Shown: positions 26,382 to 34,191 of the stretch, piece after piece
Layout: each line of letters starts with the position of its first letter
How positions within the stretch are numbered: the stretch's first letter is position 1
Assembly (NCBI RefSeq): GCF_010548305.1
Contig: NZ_JAAGLV010000012.1
Location: 238,748 to 302,747, forward strand
Origin: Streptomyces sp. SID13031
Lineage (GTDB): Bacteria; Actinomycetota; Actinomycetes; Propionibacteriales; Kribbellaceae
Direction of reading: 5' to 3'
Length of the DNA stretch: 64,000 nt
Translations under genes and position numbers: made by a program
The notes under the pieces: model-generated
What the model was told of the DNA's origin: nothing
Databases searched by the model: none
Seen by the model: only the letters and a program-made list of their open reading frames with translations

Positions 26382-27373
26382 CAACTCTCCCTGATGGTGG
26401 ATCGGGGGTCCAGCAGGGCGAGGATCACGTCGACCGCCAGGTTGACCAGTAGGACGCCAGCGCCGTAGACGAGCACTACGCCCTGCACCAGCGGGTAGTC
26501 CTTGGCCAGGATCGAGGACACGATCGTGCTGCCCAGACCTGGCCAGCCGAAGACGTTCTCGACTAGTACGGTCCCGGCGACCAGTCCACCGAGCAGTAGG
26601 CCGCCCAGGGTGATCGTGGCCGTCACTGCGTTGGGGAGGGCGTGCCGTAGGTAGACGGCGGCTGCGGGGAGGCGCTTGGCCCGCGCAGTACGCAGGTAGT
26701 CCGTCTGCAGTACTGCGAGCAGCTCCACCCGGCAGATACGCGCCAGCACGGCCGCCGGGCCGATCGCCAGGGAGATCACCGGCAGCACGTACGACGCGAG
26801 GTTGCCGCGGCCGGCGACGGGGAACCAATGGAGCTTCACGGCGAAGAGATAGACGAGCCCGACCGCCAGCAGGAACTCAGGGATCGCGGCCAGCACCACT
26901 GAGGCTGACGTGAAGCTCAGCTCAGCGCGTGGCCGGCGCCCGGCGCGGGTGAGGACACCCACGACCAGGCCGACGGGTAACGCGATGAGGACTGCCACCA
27001 AGAATGCGGCGAAGGCGAGCTGCACGGTGGCCGGTAGACGGTCCTGGATCACGTCGGACACCGGGAGGCCAGTGGTGATCGACGTACCGAAGTTGCCGGT
27101 GAACAGGTGCTGCAGGAAATGCAGGTACTGCTGCCACAGCGGGTCGTTGAGGCCCAGCGACTCGCGCTGCGCGTCGACCAGGCTCTGAGCTGCGGCCGGA
27201 CCGAGTGCTCCCCGGACCGGGTCGCCGGGGATCAGGTGGATCATCAGGAAGGCAGCACTGACCAGCACCAGGACAGACCCGATCAGCCGTCCGATCCGGC
27301 GGACCGCGAACCGGACCCACGGGTGGGTGCTGAAGTTCACCGCCGCCCGGGGGACGCCGACCGTCGTGGTCAC
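26381..27373 (-). CDS. Peptide ABC transporter permease (DppB-like)
   Basis: The 330-residue protein has the six-helix topology of DppB/OppB permeases with the N-terminal segment FLMIHLIPGDPVRGALGP, SLGLNDPLWQQYLHF and the EAA loop LRTARAKRLPAAAVYLRHALPNA. It forms the translocation channel with the permease half of the fused gene downstream. It starts with GTG 4 bp after the binding-protein stop. Confidence 0.93.
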   Translation of the reverse strand: MTTTVGVPRAAVNFSTHPWVRFAVRRIGRLIGSVLVLVSAAFLMIHLIPGDPVRGALGPAAAQSLVDAQRESLGLNDPLWQQYLHFLQHLFTGNFGTSITTGLPVSDVIQDRLPATVQLAFAAFLVAVLIALPVGLVVGVLTRAGRRPRAELSFTSASVVLAAIPEFLLAVGLVYLFAVKLHWFPVAGRGNLASYVLPVISLAIGPAAVLARICRVELLAVLQTDYLRTARAKRLPAAAVYLRHALPNAVTATITLGGLLLGGLVAGTVLVENVFGWPGLGSTIVSSILAKDYPLVQGVVLVYGAGVLLVNLAVDVILALLDPRSTIRES

Positions 27374-27377
27374 CGGA

Positions 27378-28961
27378 TCACCCCAGCATCCGGATCGAGG
27401 CGGGCGAGACGCCGTCGCTCAGCTCGAAGGTCGCGCCCTTGGCGAAGATCGGCACGGTCGCGTTGACGAACGGCACCAAGTTGAGCTGCTTCATCAGGGC
27501 GCGCTCGGCCGTCGCCCAGTCGGCACAGCCGTCCGGGCCGGCGATCGAGGACGCCTGGTGGACCGCGGCGTCGTACTCGGGGTTCTTGATCGAGGAGAAG
27601 TTGCTGCCGTTCGGCGGCGTGGTGCCCGACATGAAGCTGACGAGCTGGCTGGGCAGGTTCACCGTGAGTGGGATCAGGCCGGCGTGCCAGGTGCCCTGGC
27701 CGCCCAGGATGAGCGTGCCGATCTCGGCGGTGGAGACGGGTTTGAGTGAGACTTCCACGCCCAGCTCAGCCCAGGTCTTCTGCACCAGCTCCGCGCCCGA
27801 CTGCACCGGGGGACCGAGACTGGTCAGGAAGTAGAAGACGACTGAGAGTTTGGCGCCGGCCTTCTCCCGGATTCCACCCGCAGCTGCCTTCCAGCCGGCT
27901 GCGTCGAGAGCGGCCTTGGCGGCGTCGAGGTCGTGGCCGGGCAGGTTGCCGGTGACGGTGTCGTCGTTGCAAGGGCCGGTGCCCGGGACAACCAGGCTGG
28001 TGGTCGGTGTGCCGGTCCCGCTGGTGAGCACCTTGCCGAGCTGGGTCAGGTCGAGGGCTTGCGTCAGCGCTCGGCGTACGGCGAGGTCGGCGGTCGGCAG
28101 GCCGGCCTTCTGGTTGAACCAGAGCTCACCCAGCGGAGTGCCCGCGCTGCGAGAGTAGAGCTTCTGCGCTTCCAGCCGCTGCTTGTCTGGTCCGGCGATG
28201 CCGGCGATGTTGACCTGTCCGGAGATCAGCAGGTTCGCCGCGGTGGTCTCGTTGGCGACGACCTTGAGCACCACCTTGTCCGGCAGGCCGGGCTGGTCGG
28301 CCTTGAAGTCGCCCGGGCCCCACGCGTACTCCTTGCGGCGAGTCAGCGTGTAGTGGTCGCCGGGGACGGCCTCGGCGACCGTGAACATGCCCGTGCCGTC
28401 CGAGCCCTGCTTGAGCAGTCTGCGGTCCTTCATCCCTTTGCTGCAGACGATGTGCAGGCCGCCGACGTTGCGGACCAGGAAGGCGTCGGGAGCAGCCGCC
28501 GTCACGGTGACAATGCCGGTCGCGTCGTCGCCGGTGGCCTTGGCGCCGGCCGGCACGAAGACGCCAATCCGGGTCGACTTGCTGGCCGGGTTGCCGACGA
28601 AGGTGATGTTCTCCGCCACCGTGCTCGCCGTCAGCGGGCTGCCGTCCAGACACGTGATGCCCTTGCGCAGCGTGTACTTCGCCGTGGTGGTCGTGCCCTC
28701 CCACTTCTCCGCGAGTCCCGCCACCTGCTTGCCGGCCGAGTCGAAGTTGACCAGCGAGTCGTAGAGGAACGCGTCGACCTGCTTGGTGATCGACAGCGAG
28801 GTGAACTGCGGGTCCAGGTTGCCTGGGTCGGACCCCAGCGCCATGGTCAGCGTCTGGCCTGCGACGGGTTTGCCTGCACCGGTGGTGGTGGTCTGGTCGC
28901 CCGAACTGCAGGCTGACAGAACCAGCCCGGCTGCGACCGTGACGATGAGTACGGATCTCAT
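27378..28961 (-). CDS. Family 5 extracellular solute-binding lipoprotein (DppA/OppA-like)
   Basis: The 527-residue protein starts with a lipoprotein signal peptide and lipobox LSAC, so Cys18 is the lipidated N-terminus, anchoring it outside the membrane. The SBP family 5 pattern is clear (TMALGSDPGNLDPQ, WEGTTTTAKYTLRKGITCLDG, VRRALTQALDLTQLG). It captures peptides for the downstream permease and ATPases. The ligand specificity cannot be read from the sequence; the operon suggests peptides containing D-amino acids. Confidence 0.93.
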   Translation of the reverse strand: MRSVLIVTVAAGLVLSACSSGDQTTTTGAGKPVAGQTLTMALGSDPGNLDPQFTSLSITKQVDAFLYDSLVNFDSAGKQVAGLAEKWEGTTTTAKYTLRKGITCLDGSPLTASTVAENITFVGNPASKSTRIGVFVPAGAKATGDDATGIVTVTAAAPDAFLVRNVGGLHIVCSKGMKDRRLLKQGSDGTGMFTVAEAVPGDHYTLTRRKEYAWGPGDFKADQPGLPDKVVLKVVANETTAANLLISGQVNIAGIAGPDKQRLEAQKLYSRSAGTPLGELWFNQKAGLPTADLAVRRALTQALDLTQLGKVLTSGTGTPTTSLVVPGTGPCNDDTVTGNLPGHDLDAAKAALDAAGWKAAAGGIREKAGAKLSVVFYFLTSLGPPVQSGAELVQKTWAELGVEVSLKPVSTAEIGTLILGGQGTWHAGLIPLTVNLPSQLVSFMSGTTPPNGSNFSSIKNPEYDAAVHQASSIAGPDGCADWATAERALMKQLNLVPFVNATVPIFAKGATFELSDGVSPASIRMLG

Positions 28962-28997
28962 GGTGTACCTCTCAGGGGACGGGACAGGACGGTCGGG

Positions 28998-30386
28998 TCA
29001 GGCGGAGGCGCGGCGGATGGCGCGGCCGCTGTGGACGTACAGGGCGTGGCCGGCGCCGTCGTCGCCGAGGAAGACGTGCGGGACGTGCATGCCGTTCTCC
29101 GCCTTCAGCGCGATCAGGCTCTGCTCGTTCCGGCCGACCAGCTCGACCGGTTCCGGCGCGGGACCGAGCTCGGCGAAGATCCCCTTCGGCGTCTGGTCGA
29201 GCCAGACCCGGCCGTCCTCGTCCTGCCGGATGGTCAGGTCGGCGACCTCACAGCTGTAGGTGCCGAGGAACCGGTCCGCGTCGATCGGCACGGGCGTTGC
29301 CGGCGGGGTGGGCAGCGCCGGCAGGTCCAGGCCGGCGAGTTCCTTGACCACCTGGGCGACGACGGCCTTGTAGAGCTCGATCGTGTCGCCACCGTTGGTC
29401 AGTACCGCGACTGCCAGACCATGCTCGGGTACTACGCGCAGGAAGGCGTTCTGTCCGATGGTGCCGCCGTCGTGGCCGATCACCGTCGTCCCGTCCCAGT
29501 CGAAGAGCTCCCAGCCGAGCCCCCACGAATCACCCATCATCCCGAGCGCCGGCAGCTTGACCTGCGGGTCCTGCATCGCCTTGACGCTCGCCGGGCTCAG
29601 TACCGAAGTACCGTCCGCCGCTGTTCCCGAGTCGAGGTGCAGCTTGGCGAAGGCGAGCAGATCGCGTGGGCTCATCGCGAGCATGGCGCCGGCGGGTGCC
29701 ATGCCGCGCGTCATCGCCCAGATAGGAGCAGGCGCCGGTGCCGCCTCGGGTGCGGGCCGGAGGTGCCCGACCGCGGCACGGTGCAGGATCGCCTCGTACG
29801 GATCGGTGGCCGCGTGCTCCAGGCCGAGCGGGGTGAAGAGGTACTCCCGCAGGACGGCGTCGAACGGCTTGTCGCGCAGTACCTCGACCAGCCGGCCGAG
29901 GATCACGAAGGCCGCGTTGTTGTAGGAGAACATCTCGCCGGGCGCGAAGAGCTGGCCGACCTCGGCGAACGTCCGGACGAGCTTCTCGATCGCGTCGTTG
30001 CCCTTGCCGGTCTCGTTGAAGATGTCGCCCTCGAAACCGGACGTGTGGCAGAGCAGTTGCCGGACGGTGATGACCGCGGCGGCCGCGTCGTCGCCGAGCA
30101 CGAACTCGGGGAGGTACGCCCGGACCGGCTGGTCGAGATCGACCCTGCCCTCGTCGACCAGCTGCATCACCAGCGTCGTCGTCCAGACCTTGGTGATCGA
30201 GCCGATCTGGAACACCGTGCCGGGGGTCGTCGGCACCTCCGTCGCAGTGCTCAGGACGCCGGCCGCGTGGTCGATCACCTCGCCGCCGAACAGCACCGCG
30301 ACCGCCGTCCCGGGGACCTCGTGCTCGGCGAGCAACGCCGGCAGCCGGTCTTGAAGCCACGTCTGGATTTCGCTCAGGGTCGCCAT
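28998..30386 (-). CDS. Beta-lactamase-fold serine hydrolase (class C/DD-peptidase/D-aminopeptidase family)
   Basis: The 462-residue protein carries SITK (catalytic Ser and Lys) in FQIGSITKVWT, YNN as second motif in FSYNNAAF and HDGGT in place of KTG, the pattern of the class C beta-lactamase/esterase/D-aminopeptidase group, followed by a C-terminal beta-barrel tail. No signal peptide is seen, which argues against a role as a periplasmic-type antibiotic resistance enzyme. It heads the nine-gene operon and is paralogous to the C-terminal module of the S9 fusion. Its stop is 36 bp before the binding protein gene. Cleavage of peptides with D-residues is the inferred role. Confidence 0.87.
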   Translation of the reverse strand: MATLSEIQTWLQDRLPALLAEHEVPGTAVAVLFGGEVIDHAAGVLSTATEVPTTPGTVFQIGSITKVWTTTLVMQLVDEGRVDLDQPVRAYLPEFVLGDDAAAAVITVRQLLCHTSGFEGDIFNETGKGNDAIEKLVRTFAEVGQLFAPGEMFSYNNAAFVILGRLVEVLRDKPFDAVLREYLFTPLGLEHAATDPYEAILHRAAVGHLRPAPEAAPAPAPIWAMTRGMAPAGAMLAMSPRDLLAFAKLHLDSGTAADGTSVLSPASVKAMQDPQVKLPALGMMGDSWGLGWELFDWDGTTVIGHDGGTIGQNAFLRVVPEHGLAVAVLTNGGDTIELYKAVVAQVVKELAGLDLPALPTPPATPVPIDADRFLGTYSCEVADLTIRQDEDGRVWLDQTPKGIFAELGPAPEPVELVGRNEQSLIALKAENGMHVPHVFLGDDGAGHALYVHSGRAIRRASA

Positions 30387-30614
30387 GCACCGACGCTAGG
30401 ACCGGCGGGGCGCCGCGTATTCGTCGCGAGCGACAACTGCCGAACCCGATTTCGTCCACTCCGACGAAGCCCGGACCGCCACGCCATCAAACCCCCTCAC
30501 CGCAGCGGGTGGGACGCGGTTACCGGGGCGATCGGAGGGTGATTGATGGGCTGGCGGTCCGCGCCCCGCCCACCGAGCGGGAACAACCGCCCTCGCCGTA
30601 CCCTTAAGGTTGTT

Positions 30615-31817
30615 ATGACCTCTTCTGGCCGCCGTACGGTCTACCTGGATCACGCCGCGACGACACCGATGCTGCCCGTGGCGATCGAGGCGATGGCCTC
30701 TCACCTCGGGCTGACCGGCAATGCGTCGTCGTTGCATGGATCCGGGCGGGCTGCGCGGCGGACGGTCGAGGAGTCGCGGGAGACGATCGCCGAGGCGCTG
30801 GGCGCCCAGCCGAGCGAGATCGTGTTCACCTCAGGCGGTACGGAGGCGGACAACCTCGCGCTGAAGGGGCTGTGGTGGGCCCGGCTGGCGGAGGATCCGC
30901 GTCGCCGGCGGATCCTGCTGAGCGGGATCGAGCATCACGCAGTGCTGGATCCGGCCATCTGGCTCGCGCAGCACGAGGGTGCCGAGATCGAGTGGCTGCC
31001 GGTCGACGAGCTGGGCCGCGTTCGGCCCGAGGATGTCCAGCGGGCGATCGAGGCGGACCCGGAGTCCGTGTCCTTCGTCACGTTGATGATGGCCAACAAC
31101 GAGGTCGGCACGCTGCAGCCGGTCCAGGAGATCGCGGCGCTGGCCAAGGCGCACGCGATCCCCGTGCACACCGACGCCGTCCAGGCGGTCGGGCAGGTGC
31201 CGGTGGATTTCGCCGAGCTCGGTGTCGACGCGATGACGGTGAGTGCCCACAAGGTCGGCGGGCCGTTCGGGATCGGTGCGCTGGTGGTCCGCAAGGAGAC
31301 CAAGCTCGTGCCGATCGTGCACGGCGGCGGCCAGGAGCGCGACGTACGGTCCGGCACGCTGGACACCCCGGCGACAGCCGGGTTCGCCGTGGCCGTCGAG
31401 CACGCGATCAAGCACCAGGCTGAGCATGGGGAGCGGCTGACCGCCCTGCGCGACGCTCTGATCGAGGGCATCACGAGTACCGTCCCCGGCGCGATGCTCT
31501 CGGGCGACCCGGTACGCCGCTTGCCCGGTAACGCACACTTGTCGTTCAAGGACTGTGAAGGCGATTCGCTGCTCCTGCTGCTCGACGCGCGGGGGATCGA
31601 GGTCTCGACCGGATCCGCCTGCAACGCGGGCGTCGCGGAGCCGAGCCACGTGCTGCTGGCGATGGGGTACGGCGATCAGCGCGCTCGCGGTTCCTTGCGC
31701 TTCACCCTGGGGCACACGTCCAGCCGGGCCGACGTGGACGCCGTACTGGACAACATCGGGCCCGTCGTCGAGCGGGCGATGTCCGCCGGATTGCAGAACG
31801 TAGGAAGGAACCACTGA
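30615..31817 (+). CDS. Cysteine desulfurase (NifS/IscS-like)
   Basis: The 400-residue PLP enzyme has the signature YLDHAATTP, PLP-binding Lys213 (SAHKVGGPFG) and the persulfide-forming Cys336 in STGSACNAG. It removes sulfur from cysteine for transfer to acceptors. It is followed with 1-bp overlap by mnmA, so it likely supplies sulfur for tRNA 2-thiouridine; in mycobacteria the same pair (Rv3025c, Rv3024c) is adjacent. The ATG at 30615 is chosen: TAAGGT ends 4 nt upstream and the start MTSSGRRTVYLDHAATTP fits; an ATG at 30546 would add a non-homologous tail. Confidence 0.93.
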   Translation: MTSSGRRTVYLDHAATTPMLPVAIEAMASHLGLTGNASSLHGSGRAARRTVEESRETIAEALGAQPSEIVFTSGGTEADNLALKGLWWARLAEDPRRRRILLSGIEHHAVLDPAIWLAQHEGAEIEWLPVDELGRVRPEDVQRAIEADPESVSFVTLMMANNEVGTLQPVQEIAALAKAHAIPVHTDAVQAVGQVPVDFAELGVDAMTVSAHKVGGPFGIGALVVRKETKLVPIVHGGGQERDVRSGTLDTPATAGFAVAVEHAIKHQAEHGERLTALRDALIEGITSTVPGAMLSGDPVRRLPGNAHLSFKDCEGDSLLLLLDARGIEVSTGSACNAGVAEPSHVLLAMGYGDQRARGSLRFTLGHTSSRADVDAVLDNIGPVVERAMSAGLQNVGRNH

Positions 31818-32905
31818 TGCGGGTACTCGCAGCCATGTCCGGCGGGGTCGACTCCGCCGTCGCGGCGGCGCGGATGGCTGAGGCGGGCCACGACGTGGTC
31901 GGCGTGCACCTGGCGCTGAGCCGCAACCCGCAGTCGTACCGCACCGGCGCCCGCGGCTGCTGCACGGTCGAGGACTCCCGCGACGCCCGTCGCGCCGCCG
32001 ACGTGATCGGCATCCCGTTCTACATCTGGGACCTGGCCGAGCGGTTCCACGCCGACGTGGTCGAGCCCTTCGTCGCCGAGTACGCGGCCGGCCGGACGCC
32101 GAACCCGTGCCTGCGCTGCAACGAGAAGATCAAGTTCAGCGCGGTGCTCGAGCGGGCGCTGGCCCTCGACTTCGACGCCGTCGCCACCGGGCACTACGCG
32201 CAGATCGTCGAGACCCCGGCCGGTCGCGAGTTGCACCGCGCGGTCGACCCGGCCAAGGACCAGTCCTACGTGCTCGGCGTCCTCACACAGGAGCAGCTGA
32301 AGCACGCGATCTTCCCGCTCGGCGACACGGACAAGACCGAGATCCGTTCGGAGGCCGAGCGCCGCGGGTTGTCGGTGGCCGCCAAGCCGGACAGCCACGA
32401 CATCTGCTTCATTGCCGACGGCAACACTCCGGGCTTCCTCAGCAAGCAGCTGGGCGAGTCGCCGGGGGACATCGTCGACGCCCAGGGCAACAAGCTCGGG
32501 GAGCACAAGGGCACCCACGGCTTCACGGTCGGCCAGCGCAAGGGCCTCAAGATCGGTACGCCGGCCGCCGACGGCAAGCCGCGATTCGTGCTCGACATCT
32601 CGCCCGTCGACAAGACCGTGACGGTCGGGTCGCGCGCGGAGCTCGCGGTCGAGCGGCTGACCGCGTCGAAGCCGCGCTGGTGTGGCCCGGTGCCGACCGA
32701 GACGCTGCACGTGAAGGCTCAGCTGCGCGCGCACGGCGAGGAGATCGCCGTCACCGCCCGGCTCGAGGGCGACCAGGTCCTGGTCTCCTTCGACGAGCCC
32801 GCGGATGCCGTCGCGCCCGGCCAGGCAGTCGTCCTGTACGACGGGACGCGCGTGATCGGCTCGGCCACCATCGACACGGTCGAGCGCGTACCGCAGACGG
32901 TCTGA
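31817..32905 (+). CDS. mnmA: tRNA-specific 2-thiouridylase MnmA
   Basis: MnmA thiolates U34 of tRNAs for Lys, Glu and Gln. The 362-residue protein has the PP-loop AMSGGVDSAVAA, catalytic Cys98 (NPCLRCN) and Cys197 (DSHDICFIADG), plus the conserved GTHGFTVGQRKGL segment, all at normal spacing. Translation is coupled to the cysteine desulfurase (TGATG). The insertion RTGARGCCTVEDSRDA is typical of the actinobacterial type. Confidence 0.96.
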   Translation: MRVLAAMSGGVDSAVAAARMAEAGHDVVGVHLALSRNPQSYRTGARGCCTVEDSRDARRAADVIGIPFYIWDLAERFHADVVEPFVAEYAAGRTPNPCLRCNEKIKFSAVLERALALDFDAVATGHYAQIVETPAGRELHRAVDPAKDQSYVLGVLTQEQLKHAIFPLGDTDKTEIRSEAERRGLSVAAKPDSHDICFIADGNTPGFLSKQLGESPGDIVDAQGNKLGEHKGTHGFTVGQRKGLKIGTPAADGKPRFVLDISPVDKTVTVGSRAELAVERLTASKPRWCGPVPTETLHVKAQLRAHGEEIAVTARLEGDQVLVSFDEPADAVAPGQAVVLYDGTRVIGSATIDTVERVPQTV

Positions 32906-32910
32906 TCCCC

Positions 32911-33156
32911 GTGCTCCGCATGAAGGACACGTGCGAGCGCTGTGCCACGTCGCTCGGTCCGGCCGACGACGCGGTGATCTGCAGCTACGAGTGCACCTTC
33001 TGCCCAGCGTGCTCTTCCGCGATGTCCGCTGTCTGCCCGAACTGCGGCGGTGAGCTGGTCGCACGGCCCAAGCGGACCACGGGTGCGACCGACATTGCCT
33101 CTCGGGCGCCCGGTCGCGTCACCAGATATCTCCAGCGGAACAGGAACACCACGTGA
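32911..33156 (+). CDS. DUF1272 small zinc-ribbon-like protein
   Basis: The 81-residue product starts MLRMKDTCERC and contains four CxxC-like cysteine pairs (CERC, CSYECTFCPAC, CPNCGG), the pattern of DUF1272 proteins, which probably bind zinc. Function is unknown. The GTG at 32911 gives the family N-terminus; an ATG at 32920 is in frame. Its stop overlaps the next gene as GTGA, and it follows mnmA by 5 bp, so it belongs to the same operon. Confidence 0.82.
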   Translation: MLRMKDTCERCATSLGPADDAVICSYECTFCPACSSAMSAVCPNCGGELVARPKRTTGATDIASRAPGRVTRYLQRNRNTT

Positions 33157-34160
33157 GCAGTCCCTTCGGCCCAGCGGCGACCACTGCGATGGGCTCGTTG
33201 CCTGGCGAGGACATGCGCGAGTGGACGAAGTATGTGCTGGACGCGGTGACCATCCCGTTCCTGCCGGAGCTGCCGGCCCGCCCGTACGCCGACATGGTGA
33301 GCCGGGCCGCCGGGCTGGTGACGTCGTTGGCGATGGACCTGCAGCCGGCGGGCTGGCGGTTGACGGGTGGCAACGACCCGCGGGCCAGCCTGGACCAGCG
33401 GCGAGCTCGCTCCTTGCTCTTGCAGGACTTGGATGTCCTGGAGGAGTTGGCGGACGGCTACACCGGTCCGCTGAAGCTCCAGGTGACCGGGCCGTGGACA
33501 CTCGCTGCAACGGTGGAGTTACCTCGCGGCGACAAGGTGCTCGCTGACCACGGCGCTCGGCGCGATCTGGCTGAGGCCTTGGCCTACGGGTTGCAGGAGC
33601 ATGTTGCTGACCTTCGACGACGGGTGCCGGGGGCTGACCTTGTCGTGCAACTTGATGAGCCGGGGCTTCCCGCAGTACTGGCGGGGGCTGTTCCTACTGC
33701 CAGCGGGTGGGGCAAGCACCGCTCTGTCGACGGTCCTGGGTCTGTAGACCTCCTGAGCCGAGTGATCGAGGCTGCGGCGCCTGCGATCACTGTGGTTCAC
33801 TGCTGCGCCGCACGGCCGCCCATCGAGGTCTTCCGGAAGTCTGGCGCCGGGGGAGTGGCGGTAGACGTGGCACTGCTCACCGACGCAGCTTGGGAGCAGA
33901 TCGCCTTCGCAGTGGAGGACGGTACGACCTTGTACGCGGGCGTAGTACCGACCACTGGCGCCATTCCTCAGGCGGAGAAGGCAGCGGGGCTGCTGACCCG
34001 GCGCTGGCACGAGATCGGCCTGACCCAGAAGGACCTGGTCGACGTCGTCATCACCCCAGCGTGCGGCCTCGCGGGCTCCCCGTCACCGGCCGACGCCCGA
34101 GCCCGGCTCGAACTTCTCCGTCGGGTTGCGGAAGTCGTCGGAGATACCGCAGAAGCCTAA
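33153..34160 (+). CDS. MetE-like (cobalamin-independent methionine synthase C-terminal fold) protein
   Basis: The 335-residue protein matches the shape of the vitamin B12-independent methionine synthase barrel: GSLPGED near the start, GPWTLAATVEL, LVVQLDEPGLPAVL and VVHCCAARPPIEVF, where the Cys-Cys lies in the position of the zinc site, and VVITPACGLAGSP near the end. It is much shorter than MetE and lacks its N-terminal half. A similar gene (Rv3015c) precedes ligA in mycobacteria. It may be a methyltransferase for another thiol; the substrate is unknown. Confidence 0.82.
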   Translation: MSSPFGPAATTAMGSLPGEDMREWTKYVLDAVTIPFLPELPARPYADMVSRAAGLVTSLAMDLQPAGWRLTGGNDPRASLDQRRARSLLLQDLDVLEELADGYTGPLKLQVTGPWTLAATVELPRGDKVLADHGARRDLAEALAYGLQEHVADLRRRVPGADLVVQLDEPGLPAVLAGAVPTASGWGKHRSVDGPGSVDLLSRVIEAAAPAITVVHCCAARPPIEVFRKSGAGGVAVDVALLTDAAWEQIAFAVEDGTTLYAGVVPTTGAIPQAEKAAGLLTRRWHEIGLTQKDLVDVVITPACGLAGSPSPADARARLELLRRVAEVVGDTAEA

Positions 34161-34191
34161 AACGTCGGTGGCTGGCGGTAAGTTCTGGTCT

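Noticed and set aside
26382..26828. N-terminal extension of the permease-ATPase fusion
   Set aside because: It is the antisense-frame shadow of the dppB-like gene; the ATG at 26381 with a ribosome site is the real start.
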